Source: Antedon mediterranea (taxonomy: Eukaryota; Echinodermata; Crinoidea; Comatulida; Antedonidae). Taken from it: a stretch of DNA of 64,000 nucleotides. Numbering within the stretch: position 1 is the first letter of the stretch; every line of letters begins with the position of its first letter. The notes beneath the pieces were generated by a model. That model saw only the letters and a program-made list of their open reading frames with translations, did no database searches and was not told the origin of the DNA. This document shows, in pieces, positions 55,501 through 64,000 of this stretch. Position numbers and translations under genes: made by a program. The stretch lies in assembly GCF_964355755.1 (NCBI RefSeq), contig NC_092673.1:11845001-11909000 (forward strand). Reading direction: 5' to 3'.

Positions 55501-58500
55501 ACACCACAAAAATCTCATTTAGTATTTTTTTTGCAATTTATTAAAATAACATTTTTTTCTTAAATAAATATTACTCACATAGGTGGAACTAATGCTGTTG
55601 CAGTGAAAGGGTCTTCATTTTTCATGCTTTAATTATTAAAGCGTTAATTTCATACCAATAAATGTATTGTATTGTACAATATTAACCATATACATTTAGA
55701 AGTATATTAAATGATATGATTTGTTATCAAATTCTACTTAAATGTTTCATGCTCAATGTTGATATGAACTTAGTTCATGCTACAAAGTTCTAACTAAAGA
55801 TGACCAGAATAGGTTTGATTATATAATCAATGTTGAACGTACCTCAATTGTTTTACAACATTTACCACTAACTGCATCCCATATTTTAATCTAAAAATTA
55901 AGAGAAAATATAAATAACTTAAAATATTAAAATGAAAAAATGCACACATCGAACTGTAATGCTTGGAACCCTAAAATCACTAACTCTAACAGCCTTCAGC
56001 TGCTGTTCATTGGAATGCTATTCCAAACTCAGGAAATCTGAATCGGTCTCCACATCCAACAACTTTTCAAATGCCACCTTTTTAAATTGCAATTTTATGA
56101 TTAATCTGTTGCTGTTTTATAACATTTTCTGTAAATTGTTCAGTGCTTAGAGGCAGCCTGCATTTTGCGATATATTAAATGAAATATAATAACTCAATTT
56201 TGTTGATATATACATTTTTCAGAGACAATCTGTCACAGGCATCTACTGTAGACAAAACGTGTTGTTTTTAAATTTATGTCTCAATAGGGTACAACATTCT
56301 ATTGCAGAATACACAATCTTAAAATGACAAATTATAATTACCGTTTCATCATCACTGACACTACCAAGCATAGTACCATCAGAAGTAAAGCATACAGCAC
56401 GTACCCAGCCTGTGTGTTCATTAAGAACATGAATGATTGTACCATGTACAGGATTCCATATGTGTACAGTTTTATCCCACGACCCAGATGCCTAGAAAAC
56501 AAATCATCAACACAATTGTATGTTTGTCATTTATGTTTACAATTACACATTCACTTACTTTAAAAAAAAAAAGACAAATGTACTATCTTGCTTCTTTCAA
56601 AAACCCTACTATGCTGGTCAGTATGTAGGCATATACACTAAACAGCTAAAAGGTAGTATGAGATAAATTTCACCTAAAGACCTACAGTAAAATTAAATCA
56701 ACCAACCATGGTGTTCTAGGCTGGGTTCCTCCTGACCATTTTACTCCCAGATATTTACCTACAGTATTTTTTCCCATGGACATTTTCACTGGGACCATAT
56801 CCCCACCCTCCCCCTCCCCCCACATCATTATATTTTATCATTATTCAAACCAATTTAAATCTGTTTTTGAAAAGTACAGTAAGTATAATAGTATTTTTTG
56901 TAAAGGGCCCTAGTACTGTTTCTATTAAACTCTTTATTTAACACTACAGTATTCTCTCAAACTGTTCATGATTTTTCTCAATAAATACAATATTTATAGT
57001 TCTTACCTATCTTTATTTTGTTTAAATGTATGTCCACATTGATTTTACATATGACTTTGTCTTTGATATTGTGTTTATTGTTAGCAATATTATAGCTATT
57101 GTATAATTTCTTTCTTCATTGTTATTTCAATAATAAAATTTGGTAAACCGCGAGTTACTTCTAGAATGTTTACTCTATGGTATATAAAGTTGGTTCGTAC
57201 TTTCGGTGCTGATTTTAACCACCTGGTGTAACCCTGTTTACTAATTAAATTGAGTTAGAAAATTATTTATTGACATTAATTAAAACGAATTTAAGTTTTG
57301 CCCCAAATAGGGGTGTTTTCCGATCGTCGTATACACTGTCTAATGGATGTCCATCTTGAAAAATACCTGCACACAATAATACGAGGATGCTTCGCATTTA
57401 CCCATCTCCTTCTATGATAATTGTTTTTAGCTGAAAACTGGTTGAACAGCTCGAGTACAGCATCATAATGTTGAAGACAGCCCAATTTTCTTTAAAAATA
57501 CTATTTTGATAGATTTAATATACGTTTATACAAATGTATTGGTTTGCGATGAATGGAACATTCCAATTTTTTCAGTCTCCCAATCTAATTATTTGTATAA
57601 TATACAAATAAACTTTATTACCGACAGTTGCTTCTCAACGTTTGTAATTAATTAATAATTACAAAAAAACATAAAGGTCGTAGTGGTGTATCGTCACATG
57701 TACTTTACTATTTCAATCGACAGTGACAGTTTTAGCAAAATGTTTTACTGTATTTAGTGGTATATTATTTATAGGCCTATAGAACAAAAATAATTAGTTA
57801 CTGAGTGAATAAAGAATATATTTAAAAATGGTTCCCCTTTGTATCCATCCTCTTCCCTATCCCTCAATCCTAATGTTAGATACAAAACACAAATTGGGTT
57901 TGTTTAAATGAGTCCAAATTTGGCAACGGCCTGTGGGAAAAATACCGGAGGGAGAAATGAAACTGAAACTGGCCTGCTCCCGTGGCTAAGATGGTGAATA
58001 CTCTCAGGCCCAACACATGGTTGTTCTACAATTCAATTCAACTTCATTTAACCACCTACTGTAGGCCCAGGCCCAACACATGGTTGTTCTACAATTCAAC
58101 TTCATTTAACCACCTACTGTAGGCCCAGGCCCAACACATGGTTGTTCTACAATTCAACTTCATTTAACCACCTACTGTAGGCCCAGGCCCAACACATGGT
58201 TGTTCTACAATTCAATTCAACTTCATTTAACCACCTACTGTAGGCCCAGGCCCAACACATGGTTGTTCTACAATTCAACTTCATTTAACCACCTACTGTA
58301 GGCCCAGGCCCAACACATGGTTGTTCTACAATTCAATTCAACTTCATTTAACCACCTACTGTAGGCCCAGGCCCAACACATGGTTGTTTTACAATTCAAC
58401 TTCATGTAACCACCTACTGTAGGCCCAGGCCAAACACATGGTTGTTCTTCTGCGGCTGTGCACAAAAAAAAATACAATTATAATTTCAACAATGTTTTTT

Positions 58501-61500
58501 AACAATATTATGATTGTGCCCCTTATTTTTTATTTTTTTATTGAATATGCCATTTTAATGTCACATTATAATTATTCACTTTGACCAAAAATTGGATCGA
58601 AAAAAATGTATTTACCTGAAAAAACTATAATTTAAAGCAAAAAAATTGGCTGCCAGCCAATGGTTTTTGGTGAAATTTAACCATTTAGTTTTTCATTTTA
58701 TAAGTGAAAACATTTTTTTTTCTTCTACCGATTAAAACTACAAAATAACATATTCAAAGTCTGATTTAATCTTCATTTTTCTTGTTTTTGGAGGAAAATA
58801 CATCTTTAAAAGTGTTATTAAAGTTTATGTTTAAATGTCAACACCAAGGTTATTCCATTCAAGTGCACTTTCATGTAAGGCTACATTTTTTATATTCAGT
58901 CTTATGTAAAGGCAGAGCAACATTTAAGTGACTATGCCTAAGGTTGAATGTGTTATTACAAATCTAAATAAATTGAGATAGATAGTTAGGAGTTAAAATT
59001 AATTATGAAGAATTGTATACAAGTATAAGACCATTTGCATTTCAGACAATGTTTGACACAACTATACTGTTATAGACATTCACACGAGAGTGTTTAAAAT
59101 GGTATGGTAAATCAATCATTAACAATTTTGATGTCAAAACAAAAATCAAAAATCAGAAGAAAAAAAAATAGAAAATCTTACCAGCATTCCAAGTTTAGAG
59201 AAGCATAGAGCAAAAACATTTGATTTGTGACCATTCAACACAATGCAATCAGGCATATGTACATCATTTGACAGCCTCCATACTCTTACTGAATAATCCC
59301 ATGAACCTGTAGCCTTAAGAACAATAAACAGTCAACAAAAGTCAAATAAATTTTTTTTTCTTATAAACTGTGCTGAGTATTGACAATTTATCAAAATAAT
59401 TTTTCTATAGGTTAGTAGGAAACAGTAGCATTTAAAATGTTTGAGATTTAGATTTTGGAACCATTTAATTTCCTCACAAAAAGAACCATGGTTCTTTTTG
59501 TGAGGAATCTTTTCTACTGTACTGTATAGCTCCAGGATTGATATTAAACTAAATTATGATAGTTGAATACTTTACTGAATTAGAAACTCAAAGTATACTC
59601 AATGGTGAACACTTTAGGCTATTAGGACTTAATGTTAAGAGCTGAAATACTCACTAAAAGTTTGTCATCAAAGGAAAATGCTGAGCACTGAACAAGATCT
59701 TTATGTCCAGTTAGGACATTTTTTGCAGCTCCTTCCTATTTAAAAAAAAAAAACCCATCGTAATGTCCACTTACCACTTTGACTGCCAAACACGAAACAC
59801 AACGCTTGACTGCCAAAAAACGCAAAACATGGAGATCTCCGTGTTTGGCAGTCAAGCTTTGTGTTTCCAAACACAAAGATCTCCATGTTTTGTGTTTTTT
59901 TACGAAATCCAGTAGATAGGTTAATTATTGGTATATACTATAAATATGGACACCATATTCAGTCTGGAACGTAAATATTTTACTATTTGAAAGAAACTAA
60001 TCTGGTTACAAAACGATACCTGTCGAAACATCAACAGGCACGTATTGTATCGGCCGCGCTAGCTAGCCCGAAGCATTGCAAAGGTTTTTGTGGATTGGCA
60101 TGTTTGTTTGTTATCTGAATAAAAAATAATGGTGTCATTTTGAATTTGAAATCTTTAATTTTATTATTTTTTATTGTATGTATAACCTAAAGTGTGTTGG
60201 TGTTTCACTAAGTGAAACAAATTTTACACAACAGACCTGTTTGGAAATGCTATGGATATTTGATTATCATCATTTGGTCGTGATTAAAAATCGATCACGT
60301 TTTAAGTCTTTCATGGTGTTATGCATTTCGGTCGGTGCACCATTCCTAGTCGCAAAAACGATTCCGGGCCAACTTTAGGCCTGGTGTCTTTAGTATGTGG
60401 ATTTTTGGCCAAACTTTGTAGTCAGATTTACGATTTATAAAATGAAAAACATTTTCAGATGGTGACAACTTGTTTTTATAGGCCTATCACCTCACCAGCG
60501 ATATTTTCATATTGTGCTGTCCTACACAAAATAGCGAATATCTCAACTTTCCTGCGCAAAACTAAAAGTGGGTTCCTATACATATTGTGATTTGAAAATC
60601 GTTTTTGGTACCATTGTAAAGCTAAAATCTTTATGATTATTTTAGTCTAAATTACATATCAATCAGATCACATGCAGAGTTTCAATCAGCTTAGTAAAAA
60701 CATTGAAATTGCGGTTGCAGTTTCTAACTGGAAAAACCTCTGGCAGTCAAAGTACCTTAATAAACAAGTAACGCATAACATGAAAAATACATTATAAAGG
60801 TATGTACTGTACATGATTATCATAAATGCAAGGCCGTAGCGAGGGGTTAAAAAAAGATGGCAAAGATGCTTTAAACATAATTATTATATATAAAATATGA
60901 CGATCTCTGCTGGGGAATTGGAGTGGGTAGTGAAAATTGAAAATGCTGGCCATGACCCTGAAATGAATCTTAAACTAACTATTAACAAACTAATCTAAAT
61001 AGCATGTCTGTAGAATGGAAGAAAATATTGTACCTGAACCAGCCAGAGTATGATGTCATGATCCCAACCGCCAGAACAAAGCATAGATCCATCATGAGAA
61101 AAACATACCATTTCCACACTTTTTGAGTGCCCTACATTAATTTAAATTAGCACTTTCTTTATCAATCTATCAATTTATCAACTAAATATAGGCAATGCAT
61201 TATATAAGTACTGTAGGCATAATTTAAATGAGTGAAATGAAAAACAATCAATGTTTTTACAAAAAAAAGAGAGCATATAGTTTGACATACCTTTAAGAAC
61301 ATGCTTTATTTCGCCATTTCTTGTATTCCAAATAATAACAGTTTTATCGTAAGAGGCACTTGCAACGTATTTACTATCTGCTGTGATACAAACACTCTTT
61401 ATAGATCCTAGAATATAAAAGTTCTTATTTCAGTTATTTTTTAAATAAAGAAGAAACAATTGAAACTAAACTGTATCACTATCAGTTAATTACAGTAAAA

Positions 61501-62226
61501 CTGTCTACACTATAAAACTTTATTTATCAAAAATGCGCCCTACTGTGTAGTTTGGTAGTGTTTTGATGAGCTTTAAGAATACTGTTTAAATATATAGCAT
61601 CAGACCTTCATTTAAAAAAATAAATTTTCAAGGAGCTTGATTTTAAAATGTTTTTAGTGAGAATATAAAAAGAACCAAAACGGATCCCAAACAGATATTC
61701 CTATTGGTCAGATTGTTTTTTTAAAAGTGTTACGTGTGACTGCCTGCTTAGAGGTAAAATATAAGATTTGACATCCCACAGGGAATGATATTTTGCTCTC
61801 GGGAATATATTTCCCGAAGCATGTAGCAAAAAGATAGTGCATTTTTGCTTAGTGCTATTTATAATATAGATATCATTAGATTAGATTTGACATACAGATA
61901 TTAACATTAAAAGACCTTTTATTAAACAATATATACAGTACACCTGACCTTAATGTAATAATACTGAATTATGAAAGCTTATTCCTGCACTTAAGTATTA
62001 TTCAATTATGTATTTATTTTCAATATTTGTAATGTGACCTTGTTTTACAAAATCTACAAAATATCTAGATCTAGGTTAGCTCAAACATCATTCAAATATT
62101 GTTACCCTGATGTCCCTTGAATCGACAAACAAGCTTTTCTGTTAAGTTGTTGAAAACGCGTACAAGTCCATCGTCAGCTCCTGTTACCAGTATCTCCCAA
62201 TCAAGGGAAAATGTGCAGCAGTTTAC
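52456..62226 (-). CDS. WDR38: WDR38-like WD40-repeat protein (eight coding exons, 5' end missing)
   Basis: Exons in transcript order: 62226-62106, 61407-61291, 61131-61034, 59735-59655, 59313-59182, 56491-56342, 55890-55843, 52578-52456. All junctions are AG/GT with matching phases (870 nt, 289 codons plus stop). The product is a run of WD40 blades with GH and W-D motifs (DGLVRVF, GHQGSIKSV, YDKTVIIW, GHSKSVEMVCFS-DGS, GGWDHDIILW, GHKDLVQCSAFS, TGSWDYSVRVW, ASGSWDKTVHIW, H-GWVRAVCF, IKIWD-SGKC) and ends LIVSGALIPIKRK. Blade order and SGGWD, TGSWD, ASGSWDKT-HIW, KIWD-SGKC match human WDR38 (about 314 residues). WD40 propellers are protein-binding scaffolds, and WDR38 itself has no settled function. 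About 20-25 N-terminal residues, on an exon beyond 62226 that I did not find, are missing. Confidence 0.88.
52620..52960. mobile_element. TTAA-type MITE family, partial copy
   Basis: Interior blocks TGTTGTTGAATGTCATTTTG, AAAATTGGATCGAAAAAAA, AATTAAAGCAAAAAATAGTG and GCCAGTCAATGGGGTTTTGG match 58500-58809. The ends are not clear. It lies in the last WDR38 intron about 40 bp from the acceptor. Confidence 0.55.
53970..54440. repeat. Diverged tandem duplication, about 300-bp period
   Basis: GATAAGTTGTAGGTATGAATTTATGCAAA...ATGTCATCATATGACCACC...AGAGCGCATCTCGC at 53980-54120 recurs as GTTGAATTGTAGATATGAATTCATG...ACATCATCATATGACCAG...GAATGCGCATCTA at 54288-54420. Confidence 0.65.
54442..54987. mobile_element. 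TTAA-flanked MITE (best-preserved ends)
   Basis: Left TTAAAGATGTATTGTCCCTT, right AAGGGACAATACATCTTTAA: exact 20-bp inverted ends with TTAA as outermost tetranucleotide. 546 bp, non-coding. The TTAA target suggests piggyBac-type mobilisation (inference). In a WDR38 intron. Confidence 0.8.
55843..55890 (-). CDS. WDR38: WDR38 coding exon (16 codons)
   Basis: Acceptor TTTTTAG and donor GAG|GTACGT. It encodes IKIWDAVSGKCCKTIE, a blade-end motif matching VKVWDCNTGKCLETL of human WDR38. Phase 0 at both ends. Confidence 0.85.
56342..56491 (-). CDS. WDR38: WDR38 coding exon
   Basis: Acceptor TTTTCTAG and donor ACG|GTAATT. It encodes ASGSWDKTVHIWNPVHGTII through GWVRAVCFTSDGTMLGSVS. Phase 0 at both ends. 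Confidence 0.9.
56492..58004 (-). other. WDR38 intron segment, nothing specific
   Basis: AT-rich, no exon seen. A C-rich run lies near 56805-56822. Confidence 0.4.
58005..58449. repeat. 58/63-bp minisatellite, seven units plus a partial
   Basis: Units begin with CAGGCCCAACACATGGTTGT at 58005, 58068, 58126, 58184, 58247, 58305, 58368 and 58426. Lengths are 63, 58, 58, 63, 58, 63, 58: the difference is one extra ATTCA in CAATTCAATTCAACTTC. Almost no other divergence, so it is recent. In a WDR38 intron. Confidence 0.95.
58500..58809. mobile_element. TTAA-type MITE family, copy with a preserved right end
   Basis: The right end GGAGGAAAATACATCTTTAA resembles the family terminus. The interior shares GAATATGCCATTTT, AAAATTGGATCGAAAAAAA and CTGCCAGCCAATGG with other copies. 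The left end, adjoining the minisatellite, is degraded. Confidence 0.6.
59182..59313 (-). CDS. WDR38: WDR38 coding exon
   Basis: Acceptor TTCTTAAG and donor CTG|GTAAGA. It encodes ATGSWDYSVRVWRLSNDVHM through LNGHKSNVFALCFSKLGML. Phase 0 at both ends. Confidence 0.9.
59470..59507. repeat. Perfect 38-bp palindrome
   Basis: TTCCTCACAAAAAGAACCA followed by its exact reverse complement, no spacer. In a WDR38 intron. Confidence 0.95.
59655..59735 (-). CDS. WDR38: WDR38 coding exon (27 codons)
   Basis: Acceptor TTAAATAG and donor TTA|GTGAGT. It encodes EGAAKNVLTGHKDLVQCSAF and SFDDKLL. Phase 0 at both ends. Confidence 0.88.
59776..60753. mobile_element. Putative non-autonomous TIR element
   Basis: ACTTTGACTGCCA at 59776-59788 is the exact reverse complement of TGGCAGTCAAAGT at 60741-60753. 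The left end holds further nested copies: GCTTGACTGCCAAA at 59804 pairs with TTTGGCAGTCAAGC ending 59857 around GGAGATCTCC. No transposase frame. The short open frame at 60178-60378 matches nothing I know. The target duplication is unclear. Confidence 0.5.
61034..61131 (-). CDS. WDR38: WDR38 coding exon
   Basis: Acceptor TTAATGTAG and donor CAG|GTACAA. It encodes HSKSVEMVCFSHDGSMLCSG and GWDHDIILWLVQ. Its first two bases complete a Gly codon, making the GH motif. Confidence 0.9.
61291..61407 (-). CDS. WDR38: WDR38 coding exon
   Basis: Acceptor TATTCTAG and donor AAAG|GTATGT. It encodes SIKSVCITADSKYVASASYD and KTVIIWNTRNGEIKHVLK, one WD40 blade. Phase 1 in and out. Confidence 0.9.
62106..62226 (-). 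CDS. WDR38: WDR38 coding exon (first visible)
   Basis: Acceptor AACTGTAG and donor CAGG|GTAACA. It encodes VNCCTFSLDWEILVTGADDG and LVRVFNN...CRFKGHQ. Human WDR38 has about 25 residues before the equivalent Val, so one more upstream coding exon is expected. Confidence 0.88.
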
Positions 62227-62825
62227 CTACAGTTTTAAAATCAAGTGTATCAATAAAATATAAAATATATGATGAAAAAGAGAGGCATTATATTTATTCT
62301 TGTACGGTAACTGTGCTAGGATATTATTTTGAGCATTGATGAATATATGATATATGATTGTGCTTTCATCATCCATCATTATTATGTTTTAATTGATAAT
62401 AAAAAGGTCTAATTGTATCAATTATGCACAAACACATTTGACAAATGAGCGATTTCAGTTTGAAATCACTTCACTTGAATTTGAATAGTGAGACACAAAA
62501 AGAGAAACCACAAAGCTTGCTTATCAATGGTCTGTGTGTGGCTCTGATTAGCTGAAGATAATCTATTCCCAGTAGGCCCTTGTACTTGTAGGTGCGAAAG
62601 TGCATCCCTTAGAACTAGACTAGGAATTATGCACTTTCAAATGTATGCCCCACTATACGATCCTCCGGAGGAGAGGTGCGTCATTTACAAGTAATGCCTA
62701 CAGATTAACTAACTAAACTAGCCCTCTATTTTAAGGCTATTAGTATTATATTATAGTAGGGTCAGAAGGCTCTAGCCTGCCTTAGACTAGAGTTTAGCCT
62801 CTAGTTAGTAGGGCTAACTTAACCT
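62227..62825. other. WDR38 upstream sequence, no exon recognised
   Basis: I looked on the minus strand for an ATG exon encoding the family's FFGQH-GE-type start with a phase-0 donor and found none. Near 62600-62700 a weak inverted pair (TGCGAAAGTGCAT / ATGCACTTTCAA) flanks CCTCCGGAGG. Confidence 0.35.
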
Positions 62826-63905
62826 GGGTGTCACGAAACCTAAGACCACGAAAGCTAAGACCCCCTAAGACCTAAGATCACGAAAGCTAAGACCCAAGAT
62901 TACAAATATTTATCTTTCGCACCTGCCTTGTATTTTAACTCCCAACATTTATTCTGAATACCACACCTTAGAATTGGCACTTTTATGAAAAAGAATCACA
63001 TAAAAAGTAACAAATACATTTTTAAATTGATGATTTTACAGACGTTTTTCTCGCACACAAACTGTTTGCAAACTTCGCATGACTAGCCTACAGTACAGTA
63101 GCAGTTGTAGGCCTACCATGTTCAATGTTTTTGTTTCTATGGAACGTCAAAAGAGCCAAAATTATATAGAAGGCTGAAAACTCTGTGGAGTCCATCTACA
63201 GTGTGGATGGAACAATGTAAAATTAAAATTGTAATGATAATAGCATAATCATGCAAGTACGAAGAAATAAATACTGGCAAATAAATTTTAATTTAAAAAT
63301 CATGATTTGTTTTGTTTTCTTTCTGTTTTTATACTTGTACTATTATTGTTGCTCTTTTGGCGCTCCATAGAAACAAAAACATTGAGCATGGGGGGGAGCT
63401 CGAGGAGTTACAGTATACAAAGAAACATGTCTGTAAAATCATCAATTTAAAGGATTTATTTATTTGTTTTTATGTGTTTCTCCGTCTGAAAGTACTTATA
63501 AATCCTAATTTTAAAGTGTGGTATTCAGGATAAAGTTAGTCAACAAATTTGGAGTCAAAATACAAGAAAGGCAGGTGCGTAAGAAAAACATCCTCTGAAC
63601 CAAAACAATGGAGTAAATATATACCAACAAACAACCCGTCAAGTTTGTTTGTTGTAAAGAAAAAATATACATTTACTCAACGGGCGAAAATAATGTGAGT
63701 TTATCTATGTTTTGCGGTAGTATTTAATTATATTTATGGTAATAAATGAAACCTACTGTGTTTAAAATTGTGTATGGATAAACAAGTATTGTTTTTAAGC
63801 TGTAGTATATCTTAGAATTTGTAATCTTAGGTCTTGGGTCTTAGCTTTCGTGATCTTAGGTCTTAGGGGGTCTTAGCTTTCGTGGTCTTAGGTTTCGTGA
63901 CACCC
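62826..63905. mobile_element. Foldback TIR DNA element, Mutator-like by target-site length
   Basis: 1080 bp. The left end GGGTGTCACGAAACCTAAGA and right end are inverted and identical for about 70 bp. The TIR is built of repeated CACGAAAGCTAAGACC units. A perfect 10-bp direct repeat AACTTAACCT flanks it (62816-62825 and 63906-63915). The inversion continues inward: CGCACCTGCCTT...GAATACCACAC (left, about 62918-62966) pairs with 63518-63578, AAATTGATGATTTTACAGAC (63026) with 63428-63450, and CAATGTTTTTGTTTCTATGG (63122) with 63365-63385. The loop is about 63165-63345. The right arm has about 230 bp more than the left (63590-63815). No transposase. Family assignment rests only on the 9-10 bp duplication. 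Confidence 0.85.
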
Positions 63906-63915
63906 AACTTAACCT

Positions 63916-64000
63916 AGCCTAGCCTACTAGCCGAAACTAGGCCTAGACTATATACAGTAATATAATAATTAATGAATGAGGCCTAGGCCTATATTAATAA
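63916..64000. other. Window end, octamer-rich
   Basis: Dense AGGCCTA/TAGCCTA motifs (at least four in 85 bp). No gene seen. Confidence 0.4.

Noticed and set aside
58268-58477. Minus-strand open frame with repeated CWAWAYSRWLNEVEL
   Set aside because: It is simply the translation of the 58/63-bp minisatellite.
63312-63533. 73-codon open frame on the plus strand
   Set aside because: Lies wholly in the right arm of the foldback element and resembles no transposase.

Overview
This is an AT-rich (roughly one third G+C by eye), intron-rich animal genome window. It carries spliced fragments of three protein-coding genes separated by long non-coding, repeat-filled DNA. Gene structure (GT-AG introns, 48-377 bp coding exons), the gene families and the transposon types (Penelope-like, CR1/L2-like LINE, tRNA-derived SINE, TIR elements) point to an invertebrate deuterostome, most likely an echinoderm. 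The species cannot be fixed from the sequence alone. A striking genome signature is the palindromic octamer TAGGCCTA, present in about forty or more scattered copies where about one would be expected.

Layout. (1) 1-17.5 kb, plus strand: the last seven coding exons of a phytanoyl-CoA dioxygenase domain-containing protein 1 (PHYHD1) gene, with introns full of retroelement relics and TIR repeats. (2) 17.5-20.8 kb: convergent intergenic space. (3) 20.8-43.5 kb, minus strand: an apparently complete LIM-homeodomain gene of the LMX1 class. It reads LIM1, LIM2, homeodomain and a conserved C-terminal tail, with a 15.9 kb intron between the two LIM exons and a probable extra 5' exon. (4) 43.5-52.4 kb: non-coding DNA upstream of LMX1, with two GC-richer blocks that could be 5' exons or regulatory sequence. 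(5) 52.4-62.2 kb, minus strand: the last eight coding exons of a WDR38-like WD40 protein, with introns holding a 58/63-bp minisatellite and several TIR elements. (6) 62.8-63.9 kb: a 1.08-kb foldback TIR element flanked by a perfect 10-bp target duplication.

Every splice junction assigned inside the three genes keeps the reading frame. Joined from the most likely ATG, the LMX1 exons give 382 codons plus stop. The PHYHD1 exons give 224 codons plus stop and lack about the first 65-70 residues. The WDR38 exons give 289 codons plus stop and lack roughly the first 20-25 residues.

The three genes do not form a pathway: one is a predicted Fe(II)/2-oxoglutarate oxygenase, one a developmental transcription factor, one a beta-propeller scaffold. 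As far as I recall, their human counterparts all lie on chromosome 9q33-q34, so the cluster looks like a remnant of ancestral linkage. I found no convincing new molecular system. The most notable observations are the TAGGCCTA excess, the foldback element with its target duplication, the conserved linkage, and the possible alternative N-terminus of LMX1.
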